Source of the DNA: an uncultured Verrucomicrobiota bacterium
Lineage (GTDB): Bacteria; Verrucomicrobiota; Verrucomicrobiia; Limisphaerales; UBA9464
Assembly: GCA_903864375.1 (NCBI GenBank)
Contig: CAIPFS010000018.1
Coordinates: 1-5,450 of the forward strand
Direction of reading: 5' to 3'
Length of the DNA stretch: 5,450 nt
This document shows, piece by piece, positions 1-5,450 of this stretch. A program made the position numbers and the translations under genes. Under the pieces are notes generated by a model. It made no database searches. It was not told where the DNA came from and saw only the letters and a program-made list of their open reading frames with translations. Each line of letters opens with the position of its first letter. Within the stretch, counting starts at the first letter, position 1.

Positions 1-106
1 AATCGACCACAACCGGACGCGGCCCGAAATCAGGAAACAAGAGCGGTTGCCCATCGCACTCTGTCGGAGCGGTGGGCTCGGACTTGGGTTCTGTATCATC
101 CTTCAT
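1..106 (-). CDS. IS1380-type transposase, N-terminal fragment cut by the window edge
   Basis: An open - strand frame begins with ATG at 106-104 and stays open to the left edge, giving 35 complete codons. It is too short to appear in a length-filtered gene list. The peptide opens with a polar stretch (MKDDTEPKSEPTAPTE) and then reads L-L-F-P-D-F-G-P-R-P-V-V-V-D. From memory of the family, IS1380-group transposases open similarly, with an 'F..LG.R.VVADF(S/D)GG' block leading into the first strand of the DDE catalytic domain. The catalytic residues would lie outside the window. No good Shine-Dalgarno sequence precedes the ATG (the bases before it read TATTTGGT), and the next ATG (99-97) is out of frame. 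The family call rests on this short match and is an inference. The alternative is an unrelated protein with a disordered N terminus. Confidence 0.6.
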   Translation of the reverse strand, partial: MKDDTEPKSEPTAPTECDGQPLLFPDFGPRPVVVD

Positions 107-171
107 ACCAAATACTTAGCACGTTCCGTTCCGGCTTACGCCGCAATATGGTGAAATATGCGGGCTAGAGG
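1..171 (-). mobile_element. End of a probable IS1380-family insertion sequence (partial)
   Basis: The transposase start at 106 is preceded on the - strand by about 65 bases that look like the terminal region of the element. Read outward to inward, the - strand has CCTCTAGCCCGCATATTTC from 171. Beginning with CCT is compatible with IS1380-family ends as I remember them. Just inside is an imperfect hairpin at about 142-162, formed by CGC-A-ATAT and ATATGCG around GGTGAA. The opposite end and the target duplication are outside the window, so the outer boundary is a guess and could be some tens of bases further right. DNA to the right of about 171 should be host sequence upstream of the cupin gene. 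Confidence 0.42.
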
Positions 172-341
172 CACCTCGTTTGGGGTCTTCGACCCAGCCA
201 GGGGCAGTCCGAGCCACAACCGTTGCGCGATTCAGCTTCAGTTAAATCCGGCCTGGCCTGATGCGCCACGAGTGGGGTGCTGCCGTTTGGCAACCCCTCA
301 AGTTTCGGCGAGATTGTCCTGAAGAAACACACGTCCTCCCG
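172..341. other. Gene-free stretch between the insertion-sequence edge and the cupin gene
   Basis: No credible coding region is seen on either strand. The stretch contains a short perfect hairpin at 183-195 (GGGTC, loop TTC, GACCC). It also has a larger interrupted stem at 274-297: GGGGT pairs with ACCCC, a GC bulge follows, then TGCC pairs with GGCA around a GTTT loop. Neither is followed by a T tract, so they are not convincing terminators. I could not find a good -35/-10 pair for the cupin gene. Confidence 0.4.
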
Positions 342-704
342 ATGAATCCCTTTTCACTCGCTGAAAAATTCTCCCTGATTCAAGAACATTGGCGCCCCAA
401 GGTGGTGGCCGAATTGAATGGTCAGGAACTCAAGTTGGTGAAGTTCTGCGGTTGTTTCCCCTGGCATCATCATGAGACCGAGGACGAACTCTTTCTGGTC
501 TGGCGCGGGGCGATGACCATCGAGTTCAGAGACCGGCTCGTCCGGTTGGAGGCAGGTCAGGCCTGTGTCGTGCCGCGAGGAGTTGAGCATCGGACCGTGG
601 CGGAGTCGGAGGCCGAGGTTCTCATCTTTGAACCCGGTGCCACCAGAAACACCGGCAATGTCGTCGACGACCAGTTTACCGCGCCGAACGGGGCAAAAAT
701 CTGA
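342..704 (+). CDS. Small single-domain cupin protein
   Basis: A 120-residue protein with one cupin beta-barrel. Cupin motif 1 is complete: G37, then H42-x-H44-(x)4-E49-(x)6-G56. Motif 2 is also present: G72-(x)5-P78-x-G80-(x)2-H83. H42, H44, E49 and H83 are the expected metal ligands, so a metal-binding fold is well supported. The family does not predict a substrate. Small stand-alone cupins of this type (N-terminal 'LAEKF..I.EHW.PK.V.ELNGQ..KL' and C-terminal 'NTGNVV') are widespread and mostly uncharacterised. The frame could start at ATG 261, but family similarity begins at the ATG at 342 and the extra 27 residues look non-coding, so 342 is chosen. The ribosome site is weak. No signal peptide is seen, so it should be cytoplasmic. 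The YaeQ-like gene follows 69 bases later on the same strand and may be co-transcribed. Confidence 0.9.
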   Translation: MNPFSLAEKFSLIQEHWRPKVVAELNGQELKLVKFCGCFPWHHHETEDELFLVWRGAMTIEFRDRLVRLEAGQACVVPRGVEHRTVAESEAEVLIFEPGATRNTGNVVDDQFTAPNGAKI

Positions 705-746
705 CCCTGCACGCGGCCTTTCCGCACGCTTCGTGCTTTTCGTGCA
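705..746 (+). repeat. Palindromic intergenic element with a terminator-like hairpin
   Basis: The spacer after the cupin stop holds nested inverted repeats. TGCACG (708-713) pairs with CGTGCA (741-746). Inside, GCACG (724-728) pairs with CGTGC (732-736) around a CTT loop and is followed directly by TTTT (737-740). The inner stem plus T run resembles a weak intrinsic terminator for the cupin transcript. The outer stem would instead fold the whole element as one unit. The tract TTCGTGCTTTTCGTGC also resembles the 'CACGAA'-type tracts that I recall between genes in Verrucomicrobiota. Confidence 0.4.
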
Positions 747-773
747 GCCGTTCCGACTCCAGACTCCAGGTGC

Positions 774-1340
774 TTGGCCGGTAAATTCAATTTTCAGTTC
801 ACGAGCGACGACCGTCTTCGACCGTTGCCCCACAAAGTGCTGTTGGCACTGGGGCAGAATGAGTCCGTTCGCCATATCGCCCTGAAGCTGCTGGCCTATC
901 TGCTCTTTTATCGCGAGCGACTTCAGGTTGAAACCGAGGTTCCGGATGAAGGGATTCCCTTTGTCCCCGATTTGGTGGAATTGGGATATGACCTTCGACC
1001 GCGACTCTGGATTGAATGCGGCGACTGCGGTACGGGCAAGCTCCACAAATTGACAACCAAATGTTCCGAAACGGAAATCTGGTGTCTGAAGCGGTCCCCC
1101 TCCGAAGCCGACGGCCTTCTCCGCAACCTGGCCAAGGATGAAGTTCGGCGGGGACGCATCGGTGTAATTGCCTTTGAAACCGATTTCTTTGAGGACTTCT
1201 GCCGGACGATTCAGGAGAGGAATCAGCTCCATTGGTACCGCGGCGGTTTCGCGGGTGAAAATGGTCTCGAAGCCCCCGGGATGCAGTTCGAGTTGAATGA
1301 ACTTTGGTTTGAGAGTTCGTTTCGCGTCCAAAAGCACTGA
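774..1340 (+). CDS. YaeQ-like protein (PD-(D/E)XK nuclease fold)
   Basis: A 188-residue protein close in length to E. coli YaeQ (about 181). Similarity is to the family core: H34-x-x-L-K-L-L-A-Y-L-L-F-Y-R-E-R-L50 matches the YaeQ 'RLLAWLKYADERL' helix, and L78-W-I-E-C-G-D-C-G followed by K89-L-H-K92 matches 'LWIELG...RIKKA'. In the PD-(D/E)XK fold these blocks would supply the acidic and lysine residues, with E48, D66 or D73, E81 and K89/K92 as candidates. The molecular function of YaeQ is not settled, so no reaction is assigned. Two cysteines, C82 and C85, sit beside the putative active site where E. coli has leucine or other residues. TTG at 774 is the only sensible start: the frame upstream runs back to the cupin stop without ATG or GTG, AGG lies at 768-770, and the resulting N terminus (MAGKFNFQF) fits the family's 'MALK' opening. 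Probably cytoplasmic. Confidence 0.82.
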   Translation: MAGKFNFQFTSDDRLRPLPHKVLLALGQNESVRHIALKLLAYLLFYRERLQVETEVPDEGIPFVPDLVELGYDLRPRLWIECGDCGTGKLHKLTTKCSETEIWCLKRSPSEADGLLRNLAKDEVRRGRIGVIAFETDFFEDFCRTIQERNQLHWYRGGFAGENGLEAPGMQFELNELWFESSFRVQKH

Positions 1341-1525
1341 TTCCTGTTCCGGGCAATCCCGAGGGCTTCGTGGGATGTCAGGGACTTTCAGAAGCGCGTC
1401 CAGTGGTCCGATCCGCTCACCTCCCCATGCGCCTTCGCGTGAGTCCAATGCGATTTATTTCACAGGAAGCCACGAAGAAGAGACATATCTTACGGAACCG
1501 AATTCCTCGGGCGAAATCGAGATGA
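1341..1525. other. Intergenic region between convergent genes
   Basis: This spacer separates the + strand YaeQ-like gene from the - strand FG-GAP gene. No bidirectional terminator stands out. There is a small imperfect hairpin at 1348-1362 (TC-C-GGG, loop CAAT, CCC-GA), just after the YaeQ-like stop, without a T tract. Another short stem, CCGA/TCGG, lies near 1497-1510. The tract TTTCACAGGAAGCCACGAAGA (about 1457-1477) looks like the dispersed 'CACGAA' intergenic repeat I associate with Verrucomicrobiota. An 80-codon + strand frame crossing the region shows no protein-like features and is not called. Confidence 0.4.
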
Positions 1526-4500
1526 TTACCTTCGAATGACGATTTCCTTCTGGTCGCCTACAACGGTCTCTGTGATCGCTCCCCCCGGCCACCGAACCTG
1601 GACGGCCTCCGGGCTCTGGGAAGAGCCCAACACCTGAACGGTGTCATCCTGTGAGCCGGAGCCTGACCCGCCATGGATCTCCCGTGCGGGGCCCCATTGA
1701 CCACCGCTTTTCAGTCGGACAACCGCACCCACACCGCTGGGATTCCCTGGCGGTCCCGAAAGCCGGACCCTCAAACCCGGTCGCGCGGTTTGATTGTGAA
1801 GCAGGTGGGTTTCTGCACCATTCTGGGCGACGACGAGGTCCACCCGTCCATCGGCGTCGTAGTCCGCTGCAGCGGCCCCACGCTGGTCCCCATAGACGAG
1901 GATGCCGGTTTGCGATCCATCCACGGCCTGGAATTTTCCGGTGCCATCGCCCCGGAGCATCAGCCCTCGTCCGGCGTCCAGGCGGGAGACCTCTGGTTGG
2001 CTGGCGGCAAAATTCTGACTGAGGAACACGTCCTCGTTGCCGTCGCCATCGAAGTCGGCCACGACCGGGGTAAAGGCCGCGGACCACTGGGCCTCTCGTG
2101 GAAGTCGGGCTCCTTCGAAATGATCACCGCGATTTAGGAAGACCATCGAGGCCAGGGTTCGGGCCTCCACCTTCCCGGCGCGGGTTTGATACGGTCCGAG
2201 GATTTTCTCAATCGGAGCCTCCCCGTAGAGTCGATGGCTTGGGAATCGTTCCGTCAGGTCGGGAATCGCCTGAACCAGGGCTCGGCGGAGCCGACGCACC
2301 TCATAGTGATCCCGCCAGGCGTCATATTCGGTTTCCACCAGATCGATCGAACCCCGATCGGAAAACTCGCCAAAATAAAGTCGTGCCGGGTGTTCGGAGC
2401 TGGCCTGGTAGGGAGAGTTCAGGCCCCAATTGGCCACGATCAGATCGAGTCGCCCATCCCCATCGAAATCGCCGGCGGCGACGCCGCTCCACCAGCCCGT
2501 GAAGGAGGCCAGTCCCAGCGAATCGGTCAACTCCTTCCAGGTTCCACCCTGAAATCGAAACACGCGGATCGGTCCCCACTCGCAGGCGAGCACCAATTCG
2601 GGAGTGCCGTCGCCGTCCAAATCAGTCCAAAGAGCCCCCTGGACCAGGCCGACCCGCTCCAGTTGACTCGAAAGGAGTTCGTTGAAAACCAGCCCGGAGG
2701 ATGTTCCCAGGAACAGGCGGGACGTTGCTGATTCGGGGTACCTTCCCGGAACAACTCTCCCGCTCACGAAGATATCGAGGAATCCATCGCCATTGACGTC
2801 CGCCACAGCCAGCGGGCCGGCACTGGATGGAATGGCAGAAAGAATGGATTCGGGTGCACCGGCTTCCCCACGGAATCGAAGGACCGAGGAACCGTTGGTC
2901 TGCCCGTCTTCGTAGTTGGAAACCGCGGCAAGGATCAACGTGGCCCCGTTGGTTCCCGGATAACCGGTCAGCCCGGTGACCTCACGTTCAAGGACGCCAT
3001 CCCATGGGGCATTGGTCCAGCGTTGAAATCCGCCGTGCTGATCGTTGCGAAACACTCCGAGACGGGAGCCTTTGGAGGCCCCTACAATCAAATCCGGCCA
3101 GCGGTCACCGTCGAGGTCGAGCCAGGCCACCGGAGGTCCTGACTGGCTCAACTTCCGGGGAAGCAGTGGCTGGCGGGCAAAATCGTCAAAGGCCTGCTGA
3201 ACAGCGACATGGTTGATCTGGTGGCTGATGTCCTCAAACCAATGGGACGACATGGGTGGGGCGGGGCCACGGACGGATTCGTCGGCAGCATCCTCCGATA
3301 TCTCGTACACGCGATTGGCTTCGACGCCGGTCACCACCGTCCGTCGACCCGATCGCCAATGGACTTCCAATGTCATTCCGGCGTTGGAGGAGCCGGTGGC
3401 AAACATCAATTCGGGATCGGAGCCCGACATATATCGCCCTCCGGAGACCACCTCCTGATGCTGACGGGGAACCGCTCCGCCCAGAAGTGCGACTTCAGAC
3501 CCAATCGCCTGCGTGTTCGGGGCCATTCCCCGCAATCGGACGGCAACCCGTCCGGCGGAGGATTCATTTCGATAGATGGCAAAGGGGCTGCCCAGGTTGT
3601 TGACGGCCAGATCCAGATCGCCATCCCCGTCAAAGTCAGCCGCGACCAGGGCATGGTGGATGCCGATGGTCTCCGTTCCCCATTGTGCCGTCATCTCCTC
3701 GAATCGGTAGCCACCAAGATTATGAAAGGCAGAGATGGGGACATCCAGTTTCGGATAGTACTTTGCGTTGGCCAGCTTCTGGCGGATGAACGCCTCTCTG
3801 CGGGCCACAGGATCCGCCGGACGTTCCCTCTGGCTGGGAGAGGCCTTCATGTTCTCGTTGGCATCCCAATCCTGAACGTCCCGATAGTGCCCGGCAGTAA
3901 TGAGGACATCCGGATAGCCGTCCAAATCCACATCCAGGAAGAGCGGGCACCAGGCCCAATCGGATGCAGCCAGACCCGCAAACTGGGCAATCTCCGCAAA
4001 GGTTCCATCTCCGCGGGCCGCCTGAAGGGTATTCCGCATGAGTTGAGGACGGTTGTTGTAGGCACCGACCGGAAGGGGAATCGGCTCTTGGGCAAACATC
4101 TGGCGATGGCGCATGGCGGGATCCCGGGCCAGCATGTCGACTACCAGGAAATCGTAGTGACCGGATTGGTTCAGATCGGCGAAATCAACTCCCATGGAAC
4201 TCGAACTGGTGTTGCGCAGAGCCCGATAGTCCATCGACCGGAAATGGCCGTGACCGTCGTTGATCCACACACGATCCGGTGTCCAGTAATCGTTGCAGAC
4301 ATACAGATCAGGAGATCCGTCCCCGTTGATATCGCGAAAACTGGCGGTCAATCCCCAGTCCAGCGGCGGACTGGCATAGGGATGTCCCGCATCATTGGAA
4401 AAGACTCCATTGGTCCACGAAACCGCCGTGAAATGGCCCTGACCGTCATTCAGATACAGGAAGCTGGGCTCACCATATTCCAGGACATGATTATTGACTG

Positions 4501-5200
4501 CCAGGAGGCGCCCCTGCAGTTCCGGGGGAACCACGAGCCGTCCCTTGTTCATCCGCAGGTCCACCTCGCCTCGATCCCGGATGTCATCCGTTCGATTATT
4601 GACCACATAGAGGTCCAGCGTGCCGTTGCCATCGACATCGGCCAGCGCGAGGGTGACAGATCCGAAAGGACTGATCAGTCCGGAGGTCGGTGTCTGGTCG
4701 GAAAAATGTCCCCGGCCATCATTCAAAAAGCAGCGGACCCCCTGACCTGTGACCGCCACCAGCAGGTCGAGCGATCCGTCTCCATTCACGTCGGCGAAGG
4801 TGGCACCCCGACAATAGAAATTCGTTAATACTATACCCGACTCGCGAGTGACGTCCTCGAATTTCAGATGGCCCAGATTGCGGTAAAGCACATTCCGGCC
4901 TTCAAGCCCGCAGACGAACAGGTCGGGCAGACCGTCTCCGTCAAAATCACCGGCCGCCGCACCGGAACCATTGGCCAGCACCCGATTCGACTCGGCCGCC
5001 CATTCCCCGAGGGTATTGGTGAACTGTATTCCTGTGACTTCTGGAGGCAGCAGGGTGAATCCGGTTCGACCGCCGGACGGAACGTCCAACGAATGCCAGC
5101 GGCAGTGGGGGCCCGCCCGTCCGTCGTCCGCCGTCGCGAACCCAGGAAACGCCAGCAGGAACGCCAGAACGGAAACCAGCAGACGGATGCCCCAGGTCAT
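1526..5200 (-). CDS. Secreted two-module FG-GAP/VCBS-repeat protein with ASPIC/UnbV domains (CRTAC1-like)
   Basis: A 1224-residue exported protein. Residues 1-24 form a signal peptide: short n-region, hydrophobic core I5-F18, likely cleavage after F-A-T-A24. Thirteen VCBS/FG-GAP calcium loops of the DxDxDGxxDL type start at residues 85, 137, 188, 290, 342, 423, 522, 695, 801, 860, 911, 1049 and 1113. Each is typically preceded by a small-residue strand and followed by a blade strand (D-L-x-V), as in integrin-like beta-propellers. Module 1 (about 55-550) ends in an ASPIC/UnbV-like domain at about 550-634. Module 2 (about 653-1140) contains the 'GWWSG..AGDFDGDG..D.IVANWGLNS' block that I recall from long CRTAC1-type proteins of Bacteroidota and PVC bacteria. 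It ends in a second, weaker ASPIC/UnbV-like domain at about 1141-1222. No membrane anchor or sorting tail is seen at the C terminus, so it is probably periplasmic or surface-released. Family function is unknown, with calcium-dependent binding to a protein or glycan often assumed. The frame extends 60 codons further to 5380, but ATG 5200 starts the signal peptide and the promoter lies inside the longer version. Confidence 0.9.
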   Translation of the reverse strand: MTWGIRLLVSVLAFLLAFPGFATADDGRAGPHCRWHSLDVPSGGRTGFTLLPPEVTGIQFTNTLGEWAAESNRVLANGSGAAAGDFDGDGLPDLFVCGLEGRNVLYRNLGHLKFEDVTRESGIVLTNFYCRGATFADVNGDGSLDLLVAVTGQGVRCFLNDGRGHFSDQTPTSGLISPFGSVTLALADVDGNGTLDLYVVNNRTDDIRDRGEVDLRMNKGRLVVPPELQGRLLAVNNHVLEYGEPSFLYLNDGQGHFTAVSWTNGVFSNDAGHPYASPPLDWGLTASFRDINGDGSPDLYVCNDYWTPDRVWINDGHGHFRSMDYRALRNTSSSSMGVDFADLNQSGHYDFLVVDMLARDPAMRHRQMFAQEPIPLPVGAYNNRPQLMRNTLQAARGDGTFAEIAQFAGLAASDWAWCPLFLDVDLDGYPDVLITAGHYRDVQDWDANENMKASPSQRERPADPVARREAFIRQKLANAKYYPKLDVPISAFHNLGGYRFEEMTAQWGTETIGIHHALVAADFDGDGDLDLAVNNLGSPFAIYRNESSAGRVAVRLRGMAPNTQAIGSEVALLGGAVPRQHQEVVSGGRYMSGSDPELMFATGSSNAGMTLEVHWRSGRRTVVTGVEANRVYEISEDAADESVRGPAPPMSSHWFEDISHQINHVAVQQAFDDFARQPLLPRKLSQSGPPVAWLDLDGDRWPDLIVGASKGSRLGVFRNDQHGGFQRWTNAPWDGVLEREVTGLTGYPGTNGATLILAAVSNYEDGQTNGSSVLRFRGEAGAPESILSAIPSSAGPLAVADVNGDGFLDIFVSGRVVPGRYPESATSRLFLGTSSGLVFNELLSSQLERVGLVQGALWTDLDGDGTPELVLACEWGPIRVFRFQGGTWKELTDSLGLASFTGWWSGVAAGDFDGDGRLDLIVANWGLNSPYQASSEHPARLYFGEFSDRGSIDLVETEYDAWRDHYEVRRLRRALVQAIPDLTERFPSHRLYGEAPIEKILGPYQTRAGKVEARTLASMVFLNRGDHFEGARLPREAQWSAAFTPVVADFDGDGNEDVFLSQNFAASQPEVSRLDAGRGLMLRGDGTGKFQAVDGSQTGILVYGDQRGAAAADYDADGRVDLVVAQNGAETHLLHNQTARPGLRVRLSGPPGNPSGVGAVVRLKSGGQWGPAREIHGGSGSGSQDDTVQVLGSSQSPEAVQVRWPGGAITETVVGDQKEIVIRR

Positions 5201-5275
5201 TTCGGAACGATCGGCGTTTCCAAAAAATGACCATGGCCAGGGTGCAGGCGGTTGACGAACGGGGTGCGTTGGATC

Positions 5276-5305
5276 ATTAGCCAAAATCGGCAGCCACGCT
5301 GTCAA
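5276..5305 (-). promoter_or_regulatory. Probable sigma-70 promoter of the FG-GAP gene
   Basis: On the - strand a perfect -35 box, TTGACA (5305-5300), is followed after 18 bases by GCTAAT (5281-5276). The latter matches four of six bases of TATAAT. Transcription would begin near 5269, leaving a leader of about 70 bases before the ATG at 5200. The site lies downstream of the - strand terminator at 5355-5404 and inside the 60-codon N-terminal extension of the open frame. This supports ATG 5200 as the start. No strong Shine-Dalgarno sequence is visible just before that ATG. Confidence 0.5.
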
Positions 5306-5354
5306 AGAATTTCGTTGGGTGTGGCCCGCCAGTCGCCGGCCTCTGCGAAAGCAT

Positions 5355-5404
5355 AAAAAAGCCCGGTGGCCCGCCGACACACAGATTTACGGCGCGCCAC
5401 CGGG
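5355..5404 (-). terminator. Intrinsic terminator for a - strand transcript entering from the right
   Basis: Read on the - strand, CCCGGTGGC (5404-5396) pairs perfectly with GCCACCGGG (5370-5362). After one C/C mismatch the stem continues with five more pairs (CGGCG-type, 5394-5390 with 5376-5372), closing a 13-base loop at 5377-5389. The stem is followed by C and then six T residues (5360-5355), the standard Rho-independent layout. On the + strand the stem is preceded by A residues and has no T run after it, so it should work in the - direction only. It would insulate the FG-GAP gene from whatever lies beyond the window. Confidence 0.8.
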
Positions 5405-5424
5405 TGACCGCCCCAAGGCGGTCA
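5405..5424. repeat. Perfect 8-bp hairpin abutting the terminator
   Basis: TGACCGCC (5405-5412) and GGCGGTCA (5417-5424) pair perfectly around a CCAA loop. This stem starts on the base right after the terminator stem, so the two could stack end to end in RNA. A third possible stem lies at the edge: GGTCA (5434-5438) with TGACC (5446-5450), loop GGTCCTG. The shared GGTCA/TGACC arms mean that alternative pairings are possible. Whether this is the 3' end of an mRNA, part of a small RNA or an attenuator cannot be told from the window. Confidence 0.6.
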
Positions 5425-5450
5425 AAAGGGGTTGGTCAGGTCCTGTGACC

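Noticed and set aside
183..195. GGGTC-TTC-GACCC considered as a terminator
   Set aside because: It has only five base pairs and no T run on either side.
261..341. Upstream in-frame start for the cupin gene
   Set aside because: The extra 27 residues have no similarity to the small-cupin family as I remember it, no good ribosome site precedes 261, and the segment overlaps a hairpin.
354..1448. 364-codon open frame on the - strand across the cupin and YaeQ-like genes
   Set aside because: Its codons are exact complements of the sense codons of both genes. It stays open because those genes avoid TTA, CTA and TCA codons. The translation shows no domain, whereas the + strand products match cupin and YaeQ motifs.
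1297..1539. 80-codon + strand frame across the convergent spacer
   Set aside because: It overlaps the end of the YaeQ-like gene in another frame, contains the intergenic repeat tract, and has serine/arginine-rich composition with no recognisable motif.
3209..4828. 539-codon open frame on the + strand inside the FG-GAP gene
   Set aside because: It is in exact codon register with the - strand gene, which lacks TTA, CTA and TCA codons in this stretch. The peptide is low-complexity and its isoleucine/aspartate/glycine patterns mirror the antisense of repeated DGDG loops.
1526..5200. The repeated DGDG-coding tracts considered as a DNA repeat array or CRISPR
   Set aside because: Spacing is irregular and the nucleotide copies diverge while the protein motif is kept, so they are protein repeats and not a DNA repeat array.
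1..5450. tRNA, rRNA, CRISPR array, replication origin or defence gene cluster
   Set aside because: No tRNA-like arms, rRNA segments, regular direct repeats, DnaA-box clusters or defence-associated domains were seen.

Overview
The window is GC-rich bacterial DNA. It holds two complete small genes on the + strand (a cupin and a YaeQ-like protein), one very long - strand gene for a secreted FG-GAP/VCBS-repeat protein, and the edge of an insertion sequence at the left end. No database search was possible. The combination (a long CRTAC1-like FG-GAP protein with ASPIC/UnbV domains, an IS1380-type transposase start, a YaeQ variant with a W-I-E-C-G-D-C-G core, and 'CACGAA'-type intergenic tracts) suggests the Verrucomicrobiota or a related PVC-group bacterium. 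That placement is inference from remembered family members.

Layout, left to right. Bases 1-106 (-) are the first 35 codons of a transposase that runs off the left edge. Its upstream sequence to about 171 probably includes one terminal end of the element. Bases 172-341 are a gene-free stretch with a small hairpin. A 120-residue single-domain cupin (342-704, +) follows, with both cupin motifs intact. A 69-base palindrome-rich spacer then leads to a 188-residue YaeQ-like protein (774-1340, +) in the same reading frame, probably starting at TTG. Bases 1341-1525 separate this pair from the convergent long gene, with no convincing terminator.

Most of the window (1526-5200, -) is one 1224-residue exported protein. 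It has a signal peptide, 13 DxDxDG-type calcium-loop motifs in two blade-repeat modules, and an ASPIC/UnbV-like domain closing each module. A likely sigma-70 promoter lies at 5276-5305. Upstream of it is an intrinsic terminator on the - strand (5355-5404) that abuts a second perfect hairpin at the right edge; it probably ends transcription of a gene beyond the window.

The cupin and YaeQ-like genes may be co-transcribed. Nothing links them functionally to the exported protein, with which they converge. I see no clear multi-gene novel system. The items most worth a second look are the tandem hairpins at the right edge, the architecture of the large protein, and the insertion-sequence boundary next to the cupin gene.
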